The position numbers were made by a program, and so were the translations under genes. This document shows positions 47,480 through 58,470 of a DNA stretch of 64,000 bases, in pieces. Under the pieces are notes generated by a model. It ran no database searches. It saw only the letters and a list, made by a program, of their open reading frames with translations, and was not told the DNA's origin. Numbering within the stretch: position 1 is the stretch's first letter; each line of letters begins with the position of its first letter. Origin of the DNA: Sabethes cyaneus (taxonomy: Eukaryota > Arthropoda > Insecta > Diptera > Culicidae); the NCBI RefSeq assembly GCF_943734655.1, contig NC_071355.1, positions 243,745,183 through 243,809,182 of the forward strand, in the 5' to 3' direction.

Positions 47480-47925
47480 AGTGATCAAACTAGGGTTCAA
47501 GCAAGAGGGGTTAAAACATTGCTTAAGCATCACGAAAATCGGAACTACTCGCGCATGGAGTTAACGAAATTGTGTAAAAATGGTCCAATTAGCTACCACC
47601 TACCACTAATGTAATTAATATGTTCGGGGAACACTCGTCGACAGGCTGGAAGATTGGACCAGAAAAAAATTGAAGGCCGAAAGCCTCGGACAATGACAAA
47701 AGAGTGGCCAGCGCATTTAAGTGGAACCCCAGCCTTTTCGCCAAAGAGGTCGCTAACAAGCTGAGAGTATAATGTCGTCATCCATGCAGCTCTTCAGTTA
47801 GAAAAACGAGCTGGACTGTTCATATAGCGACAATCAACAAACATAATGACCAAACCACGATCCCGGAAGCTGTACAGGACGATGCTGACCAGGTTCAATT
47901 GCATGGGTACTACTCCGACTTCACG
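47480..47925 (+). pseudogene. Tc1/mariner transposase remnant, N-terminal part
   Basis: Frames in order show RNYSRMELTKLCKNGPISYH, GRKPRTMTKEWPAHLSGTPA (helix-turn-helix linker), a stop, then KLYRTMLTRFNC just before where the first catalytic block should be. It ends there, lacking all catalytic residues. It fits the MDDETY-type family whose C-terminal half is at 4703-5480. Confidence 0.65.
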
Positions 47926-48008
47926 CATCGTTTCTAAACATCTAAAAAATTTTCCAATTGTGTAACAAAATACGAAACTCTTTCACTAGCCTTTGCAGAC
48001 CACCATGC

Positions 48009-48028
48009 TACTGTTTTTTGACGTAGAA
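48009..48028. repeat. GACGTAG palindrome, relict element end
   Basis: TTTTGACGTAGAACTACGTC is near-identical to the right end of the 44669-45537 element. It may be a solo terminus. Confidence 0.45.
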
Positions 48029-48034
48029 CTACGT

Positions 48035-48235
48035 CTTGTCGCAGGGCTCTCAGTCCAAAATTTGGATTCAAGCCAGCGCCACGAAATTAAAGTGCAGAAC
48101 AATTGTAGGGGTAGTGCAATAGTGTATTGTCTGTTGACTCTACCAGCCTCTTTCAGTCGAGATTCGAACATGCGACGTCTGAATTGTTAGACCAGTATCG
48201 TACCTCGAAGCCAACTAAAAGGCTCACGCTGCAAA
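48035..48235 (-). mobile_element. tRNA-derived SINE (second family)
   Basis: The minus strand reads TTAGTTGGCTTCGAGGTACG, ATACTGGTCTAACAATTCAG, CATGTTCGAATCTCGACTG and AGAGGCTGGTAGAGTCAA, matching the head and body of 54645-54855. The 3' portion is diverged. Confidence 0.6.
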
Positions 48236-48590
48236 CAGGTGAGATATGTAGTTATGGACTTGCTAATGTAAATCAATGTTCGTGCCTGGACGGTTGCAGC
48301 CGCACAATGAGAGAGCAGACTAGAGCAAATATGGCAAAGAATAGAATTAAATGACATTTGTACGTCAAGCTTGCTTTTTGATAATTGTCAGTGTGGACAA
48401 ACGTACGCTAAATATAGAATAATTTAAATCTGGATAAAGTCAGATCAAGAAATGGCTTTCATTAATACCAATAATATATTATTTTGAAGTTTTAATTTTT
48501 TTGCTTGAATTTACTTAATAGCGAGTGCGTGAGGCAGATTTCTATTCTAAAATACTCCGATTTTACAGTTACAGTTAAAAACAGTTTTGC

Positions 48591-49522
48591 AGGGCTAGGG
48601 CTAGGGCTAGGGCTAGGGCTAGGGCTAGGGCTAGGGCTAGGGCTAGGGCTAGGGCTAGGGCTAGGGCTAGGGCTAGGGCTAGGGCTAGGGCTAGGGCTAG
48701 GGCTAGGGCTAGGGCTAGGGCTAGGGCTAGGGCTAGGGCTAGGGCTAGGGCTAGGGCTAGGGCTAGGGCTAGGGCTAGGGCTAGGGCTAGGGCTAGGGCT
48801 AGGGCTAGGGCTAGGGCTAGGGCTAGGGCTAGGGCTAGGGCTAGGGCTAGGGCTAGGGCTAGGGCTAGGGCTAGGGCTAGGGCTAGGGCTAGGGCTAGGG
48901 CTAGGGCTAGGGCTAGGGCTAGGGCTAGGGCTAGGGCTAGGGCTAGGGCTAGGGCTAGGGCTAGGGCTAGGGCTAGGGCTAGGGCTAGGGCTAGGGCTAG
49001 GGCTAGGGCTAGGGCTAGGGCTAGGGCTAGGGCTAGGGCTAGGGCTAGGGCTAGGGCTAGGGCTAGGGCTAGGGCTAGGGCTAGGGCTAGGGCTAGGGCT
49101 AGGGCTAGGGCTAGGGCTAGGGCTAGGGCTAGGGCTAGGGCTAGGGCTAGGGCTAGGGCTAGGGCTAGGGCTAGGGCTAGGGCTAGGGCTAGGGCTAGGG
49201 CTAGGGCTAGGGCTAGGGCTAGGGCTAGGGCTAGGGCTAGGGCTAGGGCTAGGGCTAGGGCTAGGGCTAGGGCTAGGGCTAGGGCTAGGGCTAGGGCTAG
49301 GGCTAGGGCTAGGGCTAGGGCTAGGGCTAGGGCTAGGGCTAGGGCTAGGGCTAGGGCTAGGGCTAGGGCTAGGGCTAGGGCTAGGGCTAGGGCTAGGGCT
49401 AGGGCTAGGGCTAGGGCTAGGGCTAGGGCTAGGGCTAGGGCTAAGGCTAGGGCTAAGGCTAGGGCTAGGGCTAGGGCTAGGGCTAGGGCTAGGGCTAGGG
49501 CTAGGGCTAGGGCTAGGGCTAG
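48591..49522. repeat. Telomere-like (GGGCTA)n tract
   Basis: About 155 uninterrupted copies of the hexamer CTAGGG, with only two variant units (CTAAGG at 49441-49446 and 49453-49458) near the right end. The G-rich strand is the plus strand. Runs of GGG every 6 nt give strong G-quadruplex potential. Long open frames on both strands (Gly-Leu on plus, Ser-Pro on minus) are artefacts of the repeat. Flanks are ordinary AT-rich DNA. Confidence 0.97.
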
Positions 49523-49897
49523 ATATGCACATATACATTCATATTCAACCGAATGGTACAGCTGTACCGCACTTTTCCAACACAGATATCAAATTGACCT
49601 AGAGGATTAATCTACGTAAAGAATCTTTGACACTGGAATAAGGAGATTATGTTATTATGATTATGTTTCTGATGCGCTTTTCAGCACAGACATCAAGTTC
49701 GTCTAAGTTTAATCGCCATTCGAAAAAAAATCGTCAATTTGTTGGAACCAGGAGACTTTATCTCTGTTTCTGGCGTACTTCCCAAGCTCAGATATCAAAT
49801 TGGTATGGGTTCAATCGTCGTGAAGAATCTTTGACCGGTTGGGACAAGGTTTTTTTTCTACTTTTTTGTAAAGGGAAATCACAACCAACAGACGGTA
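49523..49897. other. No gene seen
   Basis: Contains a short repeated phrase (CAGACATCAAGTTCGTCTAAG-like versus CACAGATATCAAATTGACCTA-like, about 49580, 49688 and 49790), otherwise unremarkable. Confidence 0.3.
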
Positions 49898-50775
49898 GGA
49901 GATTGTCCCCTGTTGTGAAACGGCTCCGGTTGTGAAACACCCATCGTTTTTGACGTGTTTATTAAACTAGCACTACCAAATTACTACCAACGGCTTGTCT
50001 CATTAGACTCTACCTTTTGAGCAAACAACAATCAAAATACAGCTTTTAGAATGTTTTGTAGGAAATGTGTTCGAAAAACATGCCCGAAAAAGTTTTTTAG
50101 AATATTTTGGGATTGATTTTTGGGATAAAATAGAAAAAGGCAGTAAAATGCTTATAACCTTAGTTTTGGACCTCTATTTCATTACACAGGCAAATTTTAA
50201 GTGAAATAATTTACTCAAAAAATATTACATAAATGTTTACAAACTCATCGTTCGCCCCGGTTGTGAAACAGTGAAGTTCTCCGGTTATGAAAAATTCAGA
50301 AAAACGATTATTCAATACTTTAGTGATCACAAACATTTTCAGCACACTTTTCAGGCACATGAGAGCCAAATCCGCATATTTGAGATCTCGGACTTCCTGT
50401 TTTTACATATATTGATTACAATTTAGATTTAGATGATTAAATTAAGAAACTGTTAAATTACTTTGCATTTAAGGTGTTTTCCGTTAATAAATGAATGTAA
50501 TATTTTATTTTCATTTCATATTTATTTATTTTCTTCTTTATTTTTATTTTATTTTATGGATTTTTCGAAGTGTTTCACAACCGGGGACACTTTTTTTTGG
50601 TCAAAAAATTCTATGTCTCCCAATTTCGCTGTAACTTTTTTGTTTCATGCTGTCTTTAGTAAAAACATACGTAAGTCTTCAATCTTTCAAATGCTTTAAA
50701 ATGATTTGGAATTAAATAATCCGTTCAAAAGCTATGACCAAAAAATAACCTGTTTCATAACCGGGGACATTCCCC
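49898..50775. mobile_element. Inverted-repeat element with CCGGTTGTGAAAC motifs
   Basis: The left end GATTGTCCCCTGTTGTGAAAC is mirrored by the right end GTTTCATAACCGGGGACATT, ~22-24 bp with mismatches. The word CCGGTTRTGAAA recurs inside at about 49927, 50257 and 50282 and inverted at 50573. 878 bp, AT-rich, no transposase frame. Probably a non-autonomous DNA element. Confidence 0.5.
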
Positions 50776-51849
50776 TGTTTTTAACTGTCGTCCCTGCCCG
50801 TCAAACAAGGTGATCACAAAGAAAATATATGGGGAAATTTGACCTTGAACCGAAAAAGATTTTTGCAATTTTTTGCAGAATAGAAACGATTTACTAGGTC
50901 GGTAAAAACTTCCAAACGAAAATGAACAATATTGGAATAAAAAATATTGTAAAGCAAAAAATCGACTGAAATTCATAAGATAAAATTGAAAAATAACTGA
51001 GTTAGTTAGATTTATTCGTCGTATTCTCTTTTGCTTTTGATATTACTCTTTGAAATGAATCAATATGGCTAAATTGAACATCATTACCTAAACTAAACCG
51101 CTATTGCACTGTTTTAAAACAGCTAATTAATCCTTGGCAGTTGATTGTGTGTTTTCTACGATCACTAACTTGAGTAAATAGTTTCCATATGGTAATCTAA
51201 ACATCGACCTCTTCCATATTGCACTTGTATTTTGTTGCCTTCCAGCTATCACATAAATTTCAAATCATTCACAAACACAGCACTGCAGACGAACATTCAT
51301 TTTCCCTTTTATTGTTATCGTATTATCGAACCACACCGGAATTCAGCAACTGGCTTGCCGCTGTTGATCCTATTCCCGACTTGAGGTAGGTCAAAACCTC
51401 CGGTTCTGCCTATTGCACTCTGTAATAAAACCACTTTGTACACAACCGAACTCCTAGCCTTGGTTGTTAGTCGTTCGCAAGCATGCTATCGAGGCAAAAA
51501 CTGGCACGTCTAATAACAAATCATACTTTATTTGTTTTCATTTTCCATCGCCCGTCGTCTCCAAGAGAATGACGGGAATCGCCTCAGCCGGTACGTGTAT
51601 GTATATCGATGTGTGCACTAAACAAACAGACATAAATTTCCGCTTTTGCTTCGTAACCAAATAAAATGCTTCACTTTACTGGAACCCGCCAGCAGCAAAC
51701 TTCGACGTTGCTTGCCACAATCTGTCGGCCGTGATCACCTTGAAATTACTTCCACCTTCAAAAAACCTCTTTATTCCGTAAAATTCCCGCGTGATGCCGC
51801 AAAAATCTTCTTCGTAAAGCACTTCGCTTGTTACATCCCGCACTTTTCC
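50776..51849. other. No gene seen
   Basis: AT-rich to about 51300, then more balanced sequence leading into the GC-richer island. Confidence 0.3.
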
Positions 51850-52920
51850 TGGCACTGGCACTGGTAATCCAATTTCGCATCGGTTCTTTCTCTCGACTCC
51901 CATCCGCGCCGTACCTCACATGAACGTGCTATCGGTGACGACGACGGTTTGACTATCCTCGGAGCATCCTCCTACACCTTCGGCAGCATCTGGACCGAAT
52001 CCGACACTAACGGCATAATCATCGTCTCCCTCGTGACCGAACTGCACCCCTTCACAGCAGCAGCTCATTAGCCACTCGAAACACGTTCGCTGCCGTTCCG
52101 CGCTCAGCATAACGCATCCCCAGCCCCACAGCAGCCACCCGATTCGACTAGTACCGGCACCGGCGTCCCATCCGCTGCCACCGCCGCCGCCGATGCTGCA
52201 CATTTCGAGCGCCACGAGCCACCCCGACCACGAGAAAGAAACAAGTTTCCAAAAAATAAAAGGAAAATCCCGAAGCTACTTCACTGGCTGACTGGTGTGT
52301 CACACACTGCTGTTGTCCATTCTGCGGCTCTCTCAGGTGCGAATACTCCACAACCGACCGGATTCTAAACTACCAGAACCACCGAGAACGAGAATCCGGC
52401 GGACACGACAGCACGTAGGCACGCCTCGAGGAAAACCACATCCTTATCGACCGACCGCAGATTCGCTACTAGAGCGGCCACCAACCAACCGACCGACCAA
52501 CCAACCGAGGACAGTGATGCTATTTTCCGGCCGTCGTCGTCTGGAACCGTGAGTGGAGTTCCTTGCTTAGGCGGTTGTTTGATACTCTCCCTGAAAGCGA
52601 AGCAAAGAGCAGCAGCAGCAGCAGCACCGAGCGGGCTGTTACTTCCTTCCGGTGTGGGCTGGTTAGCCTAACTCCTCACGTACGGGGGTTGTGTAAACAG
52701 AGAGGGAGTTTCCTCTTTGGTGGAGTAGAGAGCGGCGAGCAGAGCGCGCGCTACTGTGGAGTGCGTTCACGAAGCGTAGCGTGTTATGAAATGTTCGAAA
52801 AATTGCAAGTGACTGTGTCGGTTGTTGGGCGAGCTATAAAGTGAGAATGAAACGGACTGCGATTATAGTGTTGTGCTTTAGCTAGTTGCCGCCAGAGCAC
52901 TGAAAATTTTATAATTCAGT
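51850..52920. other. GC-rich single-copy island, possible promoter or 5' exon
   Basis: The most GC-rich non-repeat stretch, with CCGCCG, CAACCGACC and CAGCAG runs, and frames on both strands lacking recognised domains. Toward its right end are GCTATAAAG (about 52832) and TCAGTCAG (about 52916), which resemble TATA and insect initiator elements, but their spacing (about 80 bp) is wrong for a pair. It could be an alternative promoter, an untranslated exon or an enhancer. Confidence 0.3.
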
Positions 52921-53892
52921 CAGTTGATTTGAAACGACTGTGACTGTGACAAATTTTGTGCAATAAATGTTCATACTTTAAAGAGATTTACAATTTTTGT
53001 ACACTAATCAAAGGAAGTTAGTTTGGTCAACATCGTAAATATACGCCTACTCGTCACAATTTACCATTCGACGGGTTTCCGTTTCTATTTGCATCAAAGT
53101 AAGCGACTAAATTATAACGATTAGTGTGTTATGTTTGCTTTAAAAAGAAGTTTAACTGTCAGTTTGCTTTTCTCAATCTTGCTGTCGTAGACTATTTTGT
53201 GAAAAAAGTGTGCTTTCAATCTTCAGTTGCTATCTACAACGATGAGCTTGGTGTTAAAAGTATTTTCATCCAAATGCGGAAAAATTGAGTAATTGAATGA
53301 AGCTTTTACAGTAATTCACGTAAGTTATCAAATATCAATCGTTCCTGTCTAATCTACTTACACTAGATAAGATTATTTATTTATTTAGATGTGTTTTTTT
53401 TAAATTCGAAATAATTTGGTGCTGCGTTAAAATTGAAACATTATTCCATGTTGCTGTAAAATTATCGACATCAATTACGGTTTGATAACTTTACTAATAC
53501 ACTGCCAAGTTTTGTAATTGAGAGAAGAATGCAAGAAACTTCTGATACATTCAAATAAGAAGACATGAAAATGGTAAATGGCACAATTTCAAAATAAAGA
53601 CTTTATCACATATTTATTTACCCTATTGTATTGTTTTTTACTTTTGTAATTATCTTAAATTGTTCACGTAGCCACGTAAAGTTTGACAAAACTGATCTTT
53701 AGTTGCACTATCATACAACTAGCGGACGAACAACTGAAAGACCTAAAGAACGGGCAATTTGCGCACAGGTGCTATAGTAGAAAGCAGGGAAACAATCTCT
53801 GGCTTACAACTGGAAAGTAGAGTCACTAATTTTACAAGCTATTTGCCAAAAATTTGGTGAAATAAGAATAAAGTGGTTCGGTAAAAATGTCT
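52921..53892. other. No gene seen
   Basis: AT-rich, no recognisable element. Confidence 0.3.
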
Positions 53893-54051
53893 GAAATTGA
53901 AGAAAAGAAAACTTTTTCCAAATTAAATTCCACTATTAACATTTATTCGCGACAGATACGTATTTCGCCTACGACTTGCAGGCTTCATCAGTGTCTGTTT
54001 GTTAGAACATACATTTAATTTACAAAAAGTTTTCTTCTTTTCTTTAATTTC
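53893..54051. mobile_element. Short MITE with ~38-bp inverted termini
   Basis: The left terminus GAAATTGAAGAAAAGAAAAC and the inverted right terminus GAAATTAAAGAAAAGAAGAA continue with CTTTTT..AAATTAAAT on both sides. The centre is CGACAGATACGTATTTCGCC, then CTACGACTTGCAGGCTTCAT, which is also the arm of the hairpin at 9853-9918. About 159 bp; no clear duplication. Confidence 0.7.
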
Positions 54052-54644
54052 AAGTTTTGTATTCTCCAAAAACTTCAGTCAACGGTAAAAGAGGTTGCTA
54101 ATTGTGTCCCGTAACGCTGAAATGTTTCTAATGATATTTAAACCAAACCAAGTGCTTCATTCAAATCACGGGGATCTGAGTTTGAAAACACATCACAGTT
54201 GCCCTGGCGAAAATGTGCATTTGGAAACAATTTAACAAAATCGAGCAACAAACTACTGCCGTTCTGTAACCTTAGAAAAATCAAAGATTGTTTTAATTAC
54301 CAATGCACAGTGGATAGAATCGATCGAAAAAACGGAACTTTTTGTTGGCGCGGTTTTTAAGGGGTAAAAAGTGACTTTTCTTATATAAACAAATCACGAA
54401 AAATCGATTGGTGATGGTCTCAACGCATGGTCTCAATGACGAGAAGTAGCTTATTTTATCCCATTCACCCCTATTTTCTAATAGTTTTGAAAGAATCATG
54501 TACAAACTCTCTCTAATTTGAGATTCTGTGGTAAGGAAATAAGAAGAATGTTGTAAAAAAGGTATATGAACAATTTAAATCTAATGCAACATAATCTACA
54601 AGTGTGTTTTGCCCCATTATACTCAAGGTTTCTGTACTACAGGC
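54052..54644. other. No gene seen
   Basis: AT-rich, no recognisable element. Confidence 0.3.
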
Positions 54645-54855
54645 CTCCCAGTTGGCCTCGAGATAAGACACTGGTCTAGTAAGCCAGTCGTCGTATGTTC
54701 TACTCTCGGCTTGGAGAGGCTGTTAGAGTCAATAGGATCGTAGCACTGACCCCGCACTGTCCTGTATTCTAACAGCTAGTTGCGAAGTCTGTCGTATAAA
54801 AACAGAAGGTCAAATTTCGATAACGGAGTTAGCACCCAGGCTTTGCTTTGCTTTT
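54645..54855 (+). mobile_element. tRNA-derived SINE (second family), best copy
   Basis: The head is CCCAGTTGGCCTCGAGATAA, then CACTGGTCTAGTAAGCCAGT (anticodon-arm-like), TATGTTCTACTCTCGGCTTG (B-box-like), a body with GTCAATAGGATCGTAGCACT, and a 3' end CACCCAGGCTTTGCTTTGC. It has the look of Feilai-type mosquito SINEs, but the name is not confirmed. Other copies lie at 9960-10135, 29320-29543 and 48035-48235, all minus strand. Target duplications are not visible. Confidence 0.65.
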
Positions 54856-55254
54856 GATCTTCCAAAACATCTACGAACGCTGATGAGAATTCCCAGAAAT
54901 TTTGAAATAATTGAATAGCCTTCATCGGCAAATATTGATCCCATGGCTTGATGGTCTTCGAAATCGCCTGAAATTTGGTTCTACCGATATATTTATATCG
55001 GTCAATATAAACGTAGATGGGCTTTCAATTTACAAAAGCAGTGCAAAACATTTTTGGCCAATATTCATGAGCTTCCTCACAATCCACCAATGATGACCAA
55101 TAACACCCCAAAATGCTGATGAATTTTTGTAATAATTGTTTTGTTTTGGAAGAAGAGCACCTTGTACCCTGTATTCTGAAGTGCTCATCTATAATCATCA
55201 GATTGCTTGAAAGATTCGAGCATTTGTTTGTGGTATACCTGCGTGGGCATTTAA

Positions 55255-57440
55255 TAAATGCGACGTCCGGCATCCTTGCGGCGTAGTCTCCCATCATTTG
55301 CCAAGTCTATGATGGGAATCTCTCCAAGTAGTGCCTGCAACTCGTGATTCTCTCCACGTTTCGTTTGTGCCTAATACGGCAAGTACACGTATGTCTTCCG
55401 CCGTTCCGCCGTAATGATTTCAAGGTCGTCTGGGAAGGCTAGAAGTTGGCTACTTTTTTTGAAGATCGTTCCTCTCGTTTCGATGCCCGCTGGTCGAATC
55501 ACACCTTCAATAACGATGTGGAATAACATACAAGACAGTCCATTGTCTTACCGCAACCGTCTACGGGATTTGAAAGGACTCGAGAGTGCTCCCGAAACGC
55601 GTACGTAGCACAGCACTCGCTCCGGGGTAACGTATGCATTAAAAAATGGACTTTTTTCGGATGGTGATTAAAAAACTAAGAAAGTTGATTGCGTTTGGTA
55701 AATTTCCCATGAAGCTTACCTGCAAAAAAATACTACGCCATTGCGTTAACCGGAACATTCGCCATGGCGGACGAAAACATGCGTGTAGGCATGTTTTTGA
55801 GTTCTTTCTTCGTTTTATTTATCAATTCCTCCTCAGTCTTCACGACAAAATTGTTGGAGTAGATCTTACCATTCAGGTTTGCCTAGAAATTCCCTATGGG
55901 ACGCAGCTGGGGGACATTGGGCGAGATCGCCAACTTCGATATTCAATCGCTCTATCTCCTCCAACGATCGCTTCGAGTAGTGGGCCGACGCCAGAACACC
56001 GCGTCTTCGCCCTTATGATATTTCTTGATGAACGACGCAACTTCCGGCAGGCACTACGTACTATAAATTTACCCGTTCACTGCCAGTCGGGAGCGAAAGA
56101 ATACCGGCTTTGACATCCCCTTCTTGCAGATTGTCAGCCACAGCCGCACCTTTTTGGAGAACTTGGTGTGTGAAATGAACTTTACCTCGGAGCTCACTTC
56201 CTTCGTGGGGGAAGTAAAATACGAAGTGCCCTGCCTGTCGTTGCCATCCAAGGTGAGATAGGTCTCGTCGTCCATCACCACCGCTATGTTGCGATTCGCC
56301 GGGAAAATCGTTTGGACCATCTTATTCAGCCGCTGCCGCTGCGTCATTGCCTGCAGCTCCGAGACCAGTAGACGGGACTACTGCTTCCTGACATGTATCC
56401 CCAGGTTCGCCAGGTACTTTTTCACTATTTAGCTGGTTGCACCGACCTCCCGACCAAGCGCACTTTTCGCTGTAACCACTTTTCCCTCGGTCGTCCTCTT
56501 CGGCATCCTTTGGAGCTTCTTGTCGCTCAGGTTCGTCGGCCGTCCGGAACCGGGCTTTCTTTCGATGCTCTGATTGTTGTCCAATAGTGCCAAGATGTTG
56601 TAGATGCCGGAAAGGGCGTATCCGGTGTCCACAAAGTGCCGCACGATGCCCGTTTTCGACGCGACGGGGTACCGTTCTTTGAACGCGCACTCTTCTGAAC
56701 GGAGTAGCTTCACTGTTTTCGCCATCACGGTTAGAATTCGACTGATAGAGCTGCAGAATTTTTTTGCAAGGTAGCCAATATAATTACCTTCCATGGGAAA
56801 TTTATCAAACTCTATTTTTTTTTCATCAATTGTAGAATCACCGTTTCAAAAAAAAAATATTAATGTATGCCTTACCGCATTTCAAGGTTTTGACTAAAAT
56901 CACGAGTTTGGTCAAACTCTATTAGTTGCCTTAGTTTTTTTATCTACATCCGAAAAAAAATCCATTTTTTAATGCGTACGTTAGCTATGATGTGCCACGT
57001 TGACCGGAAAACTGTACTAGTGTATTATCTGCCATAGCTGTTCGCGCTCGACTCTCTCGAATGCTGCCCTGAAGTTTATCAAAACAATGATACTTATGTG
57101 AGCACGTTGTACTCCCGACATTTGTGGAGACTTTGTCGGAGTAAAAGTTTGATCCGTAGTAGCACAAGCCCCTATAAAGCCTGCCGTATATTGCCTTACG
57201 AATTCTCTTGTTATCCGGGATGAACGACTCAACAAAATTTGGGAGAGCACCTTTGTAGGCGGCGTTGACCAGCGTACTGTCGTGGTAATTGCACCAATCT
57301 AGCTGATTCCCTTTTGTGTAGTTGGGACAATCCACACCTTCCATTCTCTCCTTCAATAGTTTCGCCCTTTCCCAAATGATTGAAAGTATCCAGTGAAGTA
57401 CCGTAGTACTAGTGGTTTTGGCCATTTTTAAATAGTTCTG
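55255..57440 (-). pseudogene. RTE-like LINE split by a mariner
   Basis: Reading leftward from 57440: KMAKTTSTTVLHW region with RT-linker traces, AGFIGACATTDQTF, LINFRAAFERVEREQLWQI (motif A), then the mariner (55630-56981). After it come a CYVRVSG-type palm continuation, LLAFPDDLEII (catalytic FADD changed to FPDD, about 55410-55445) and, after an internal deletion, NHELQALLGEIPII (about 55310-55350). It is dead through frameshifts, the deletion and the catalytic change. It is the same type as 21600-22651. Confidence 0.7.
55630..56981 (-). mobile_element. Complete mariner element with TA duplications, inactive
   Basis: The element is flanked by TA at 55628-55629 and 56982-56983. Ends are ACGTATGCATTAAAAAATGG and, inverted, ACGTACGCATTAAAAAATGG, extending through TTTTTTTCGGATG to more than 45 bp of imperfect inverted repeat. 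1352 bp is a typical mariner length. The transposase on the minus strand is shattered: an N-terminal helix-turn-helix frame (56429-56794, MAKTVKLLRSEE, GSGRPTNLSDKKL), then VVMDDETYLTLDGND (56069-56347), then a gap of about 10 nt after FW that removes the second catalytic Asp, and finally NVPQLRPIGNF where the third catalytic Glu is Gly, followed by a stop (55883-55885). The surrounding motifs fit the DD37E group known from mosquitoes, by inference. Confidence 0.88.
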
Positions 57441-57455
57441 CCGGGAGTTGGTTCT

Positions 57456-57990
57456 TTACGGCGGCTCTATTCTTAAGCTGATCGATTTCTCGGTTTCTAG
57501 TTGTTCTAGCGCTTTACGATCTCTGTCGATGTTGCTAGAATGTTGTAAACAAACATGTTGTTCACATAACTGTCTCGCCGGTGAGATAAGTTTCATCATG
57601 TCGAGTAAGAAGTACTTGGCTGGTGGCATTGTACTGCTGCCGACACTTTCACCTTCAAGATATATCCAAGAATCAACGCCGAACTGCTGCAAGGTGACAT
57701 CAATCCAACAAAAGGAGGGTTAACCACGTTGATGATAATCTACGATCCGTTGAGACTAGTAGCACACTGCCCAATGTTCCTGAAGATACTGCACCAGGAA
57801 ATCTAGCGAAGTGCTGTTAGCTGGAAAAATTGAAAAACAAGCATAGGTGAACGAAATGTGATCCAGCTGCATGTGTTCGTAGGTGCATCGGCCGTTAAAG
57901 GACAAAACTAGCCAGTTATTGACCGCACAGAATAGCCTAAACGATGGAATGAACATTCTGATTTTCGATGCCGTCTGTGGATGCATTTGA
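57456..57990 (-). other. Unrecognised interrupted reading frame
   Basis: One minus-strand frame runs from 57986 to 57456 with two stops (57756 and about 57720). Residues such as CWIDVTLQQFGVDSWIYLEG, PPAKYFLLDMMKLISPARQL and FLVQYLQEHWAVC look protein-like, but I recognise no family. It lies just upstream of the RT of the split LINE, so it may be its decayed 5' coding region, or a captured gene piece. Confidence 0.35.
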
Positions 57991-58309
57991 AGTAGTAATT
58001 AAGAGCGTAAGATCCAACAGACGGCTAGTGATAGGCTGCATTTCAATCGAGATACTCACAGCTGAGCTGACCCATCTTTGTCAGCCCACATGATGCATCG
58101 CTGAATTGGATGCAGGGTAGATCTAGGATAGAGCATGTCAACTTGTTGTTCTTGACAACACTGCTGAGTGTCCTTTTTGCGTTTTTTTCTAGCGTGCAAA
58201 GCAGTCCAATTCGGCTAATTAGCAGCTAGTTTAAAATGATCTAAAAATCTGCTACGTGTTGACACGTCTCGTCTCAGGGGTAGATTAGTAAAAGTCCCTA
58301 CGGAGACCG

Positions 58310-58470
58310 CCATATCAGAGCAGATGAACGAATTCCACGACTCTTTTCTGTTGGTGACCGTTGACTTTAAAAATGCATTTGACCGACTCTACCACGAAAA
58401 CATCTAGGACGTAGAGGAGTCCCAGATAAACTTGTTTATTACATCAGAGCTCAGCACGAGTCGCATCAGT
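58310..58470 (+). pseudogene. LINE RT motif A fragment
   Basis: QMNEFHDSFLLVTVDFKNAF followed by DRLYHENI and a stop closely parallels EFQDCLLLVFVDFQKAFDRL of the minus-strand LINE at 60925-62200, so it is the same lineage in opposite orientation. The next residues (EESQINLFI) are frame-shifted. Confidence 0.65.

Noticed and set aside
48492..49602. Two long open frames (348 and 365 codons) encoding Ser-Pro and Gly-Leu repeats
   Set aside because: They arise purely from the 6-bp repeat, which stays open on both strands. There is no start context, domain or unique coding sequence.
52832..52920. A TATA-initiator core promoter
   Set aside because: The TATA-like and initiator-like words are about 80 bp apart, not ~30, so they do not make a supported pair.
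57756..57986. A piece of the navigator AAA domain on the minus strand
   Set aside because: FLVQYLQEHWAVC faintly resembles part of that domain, but Walker A, Walker B and all neighbouring conserved blocks are missing.
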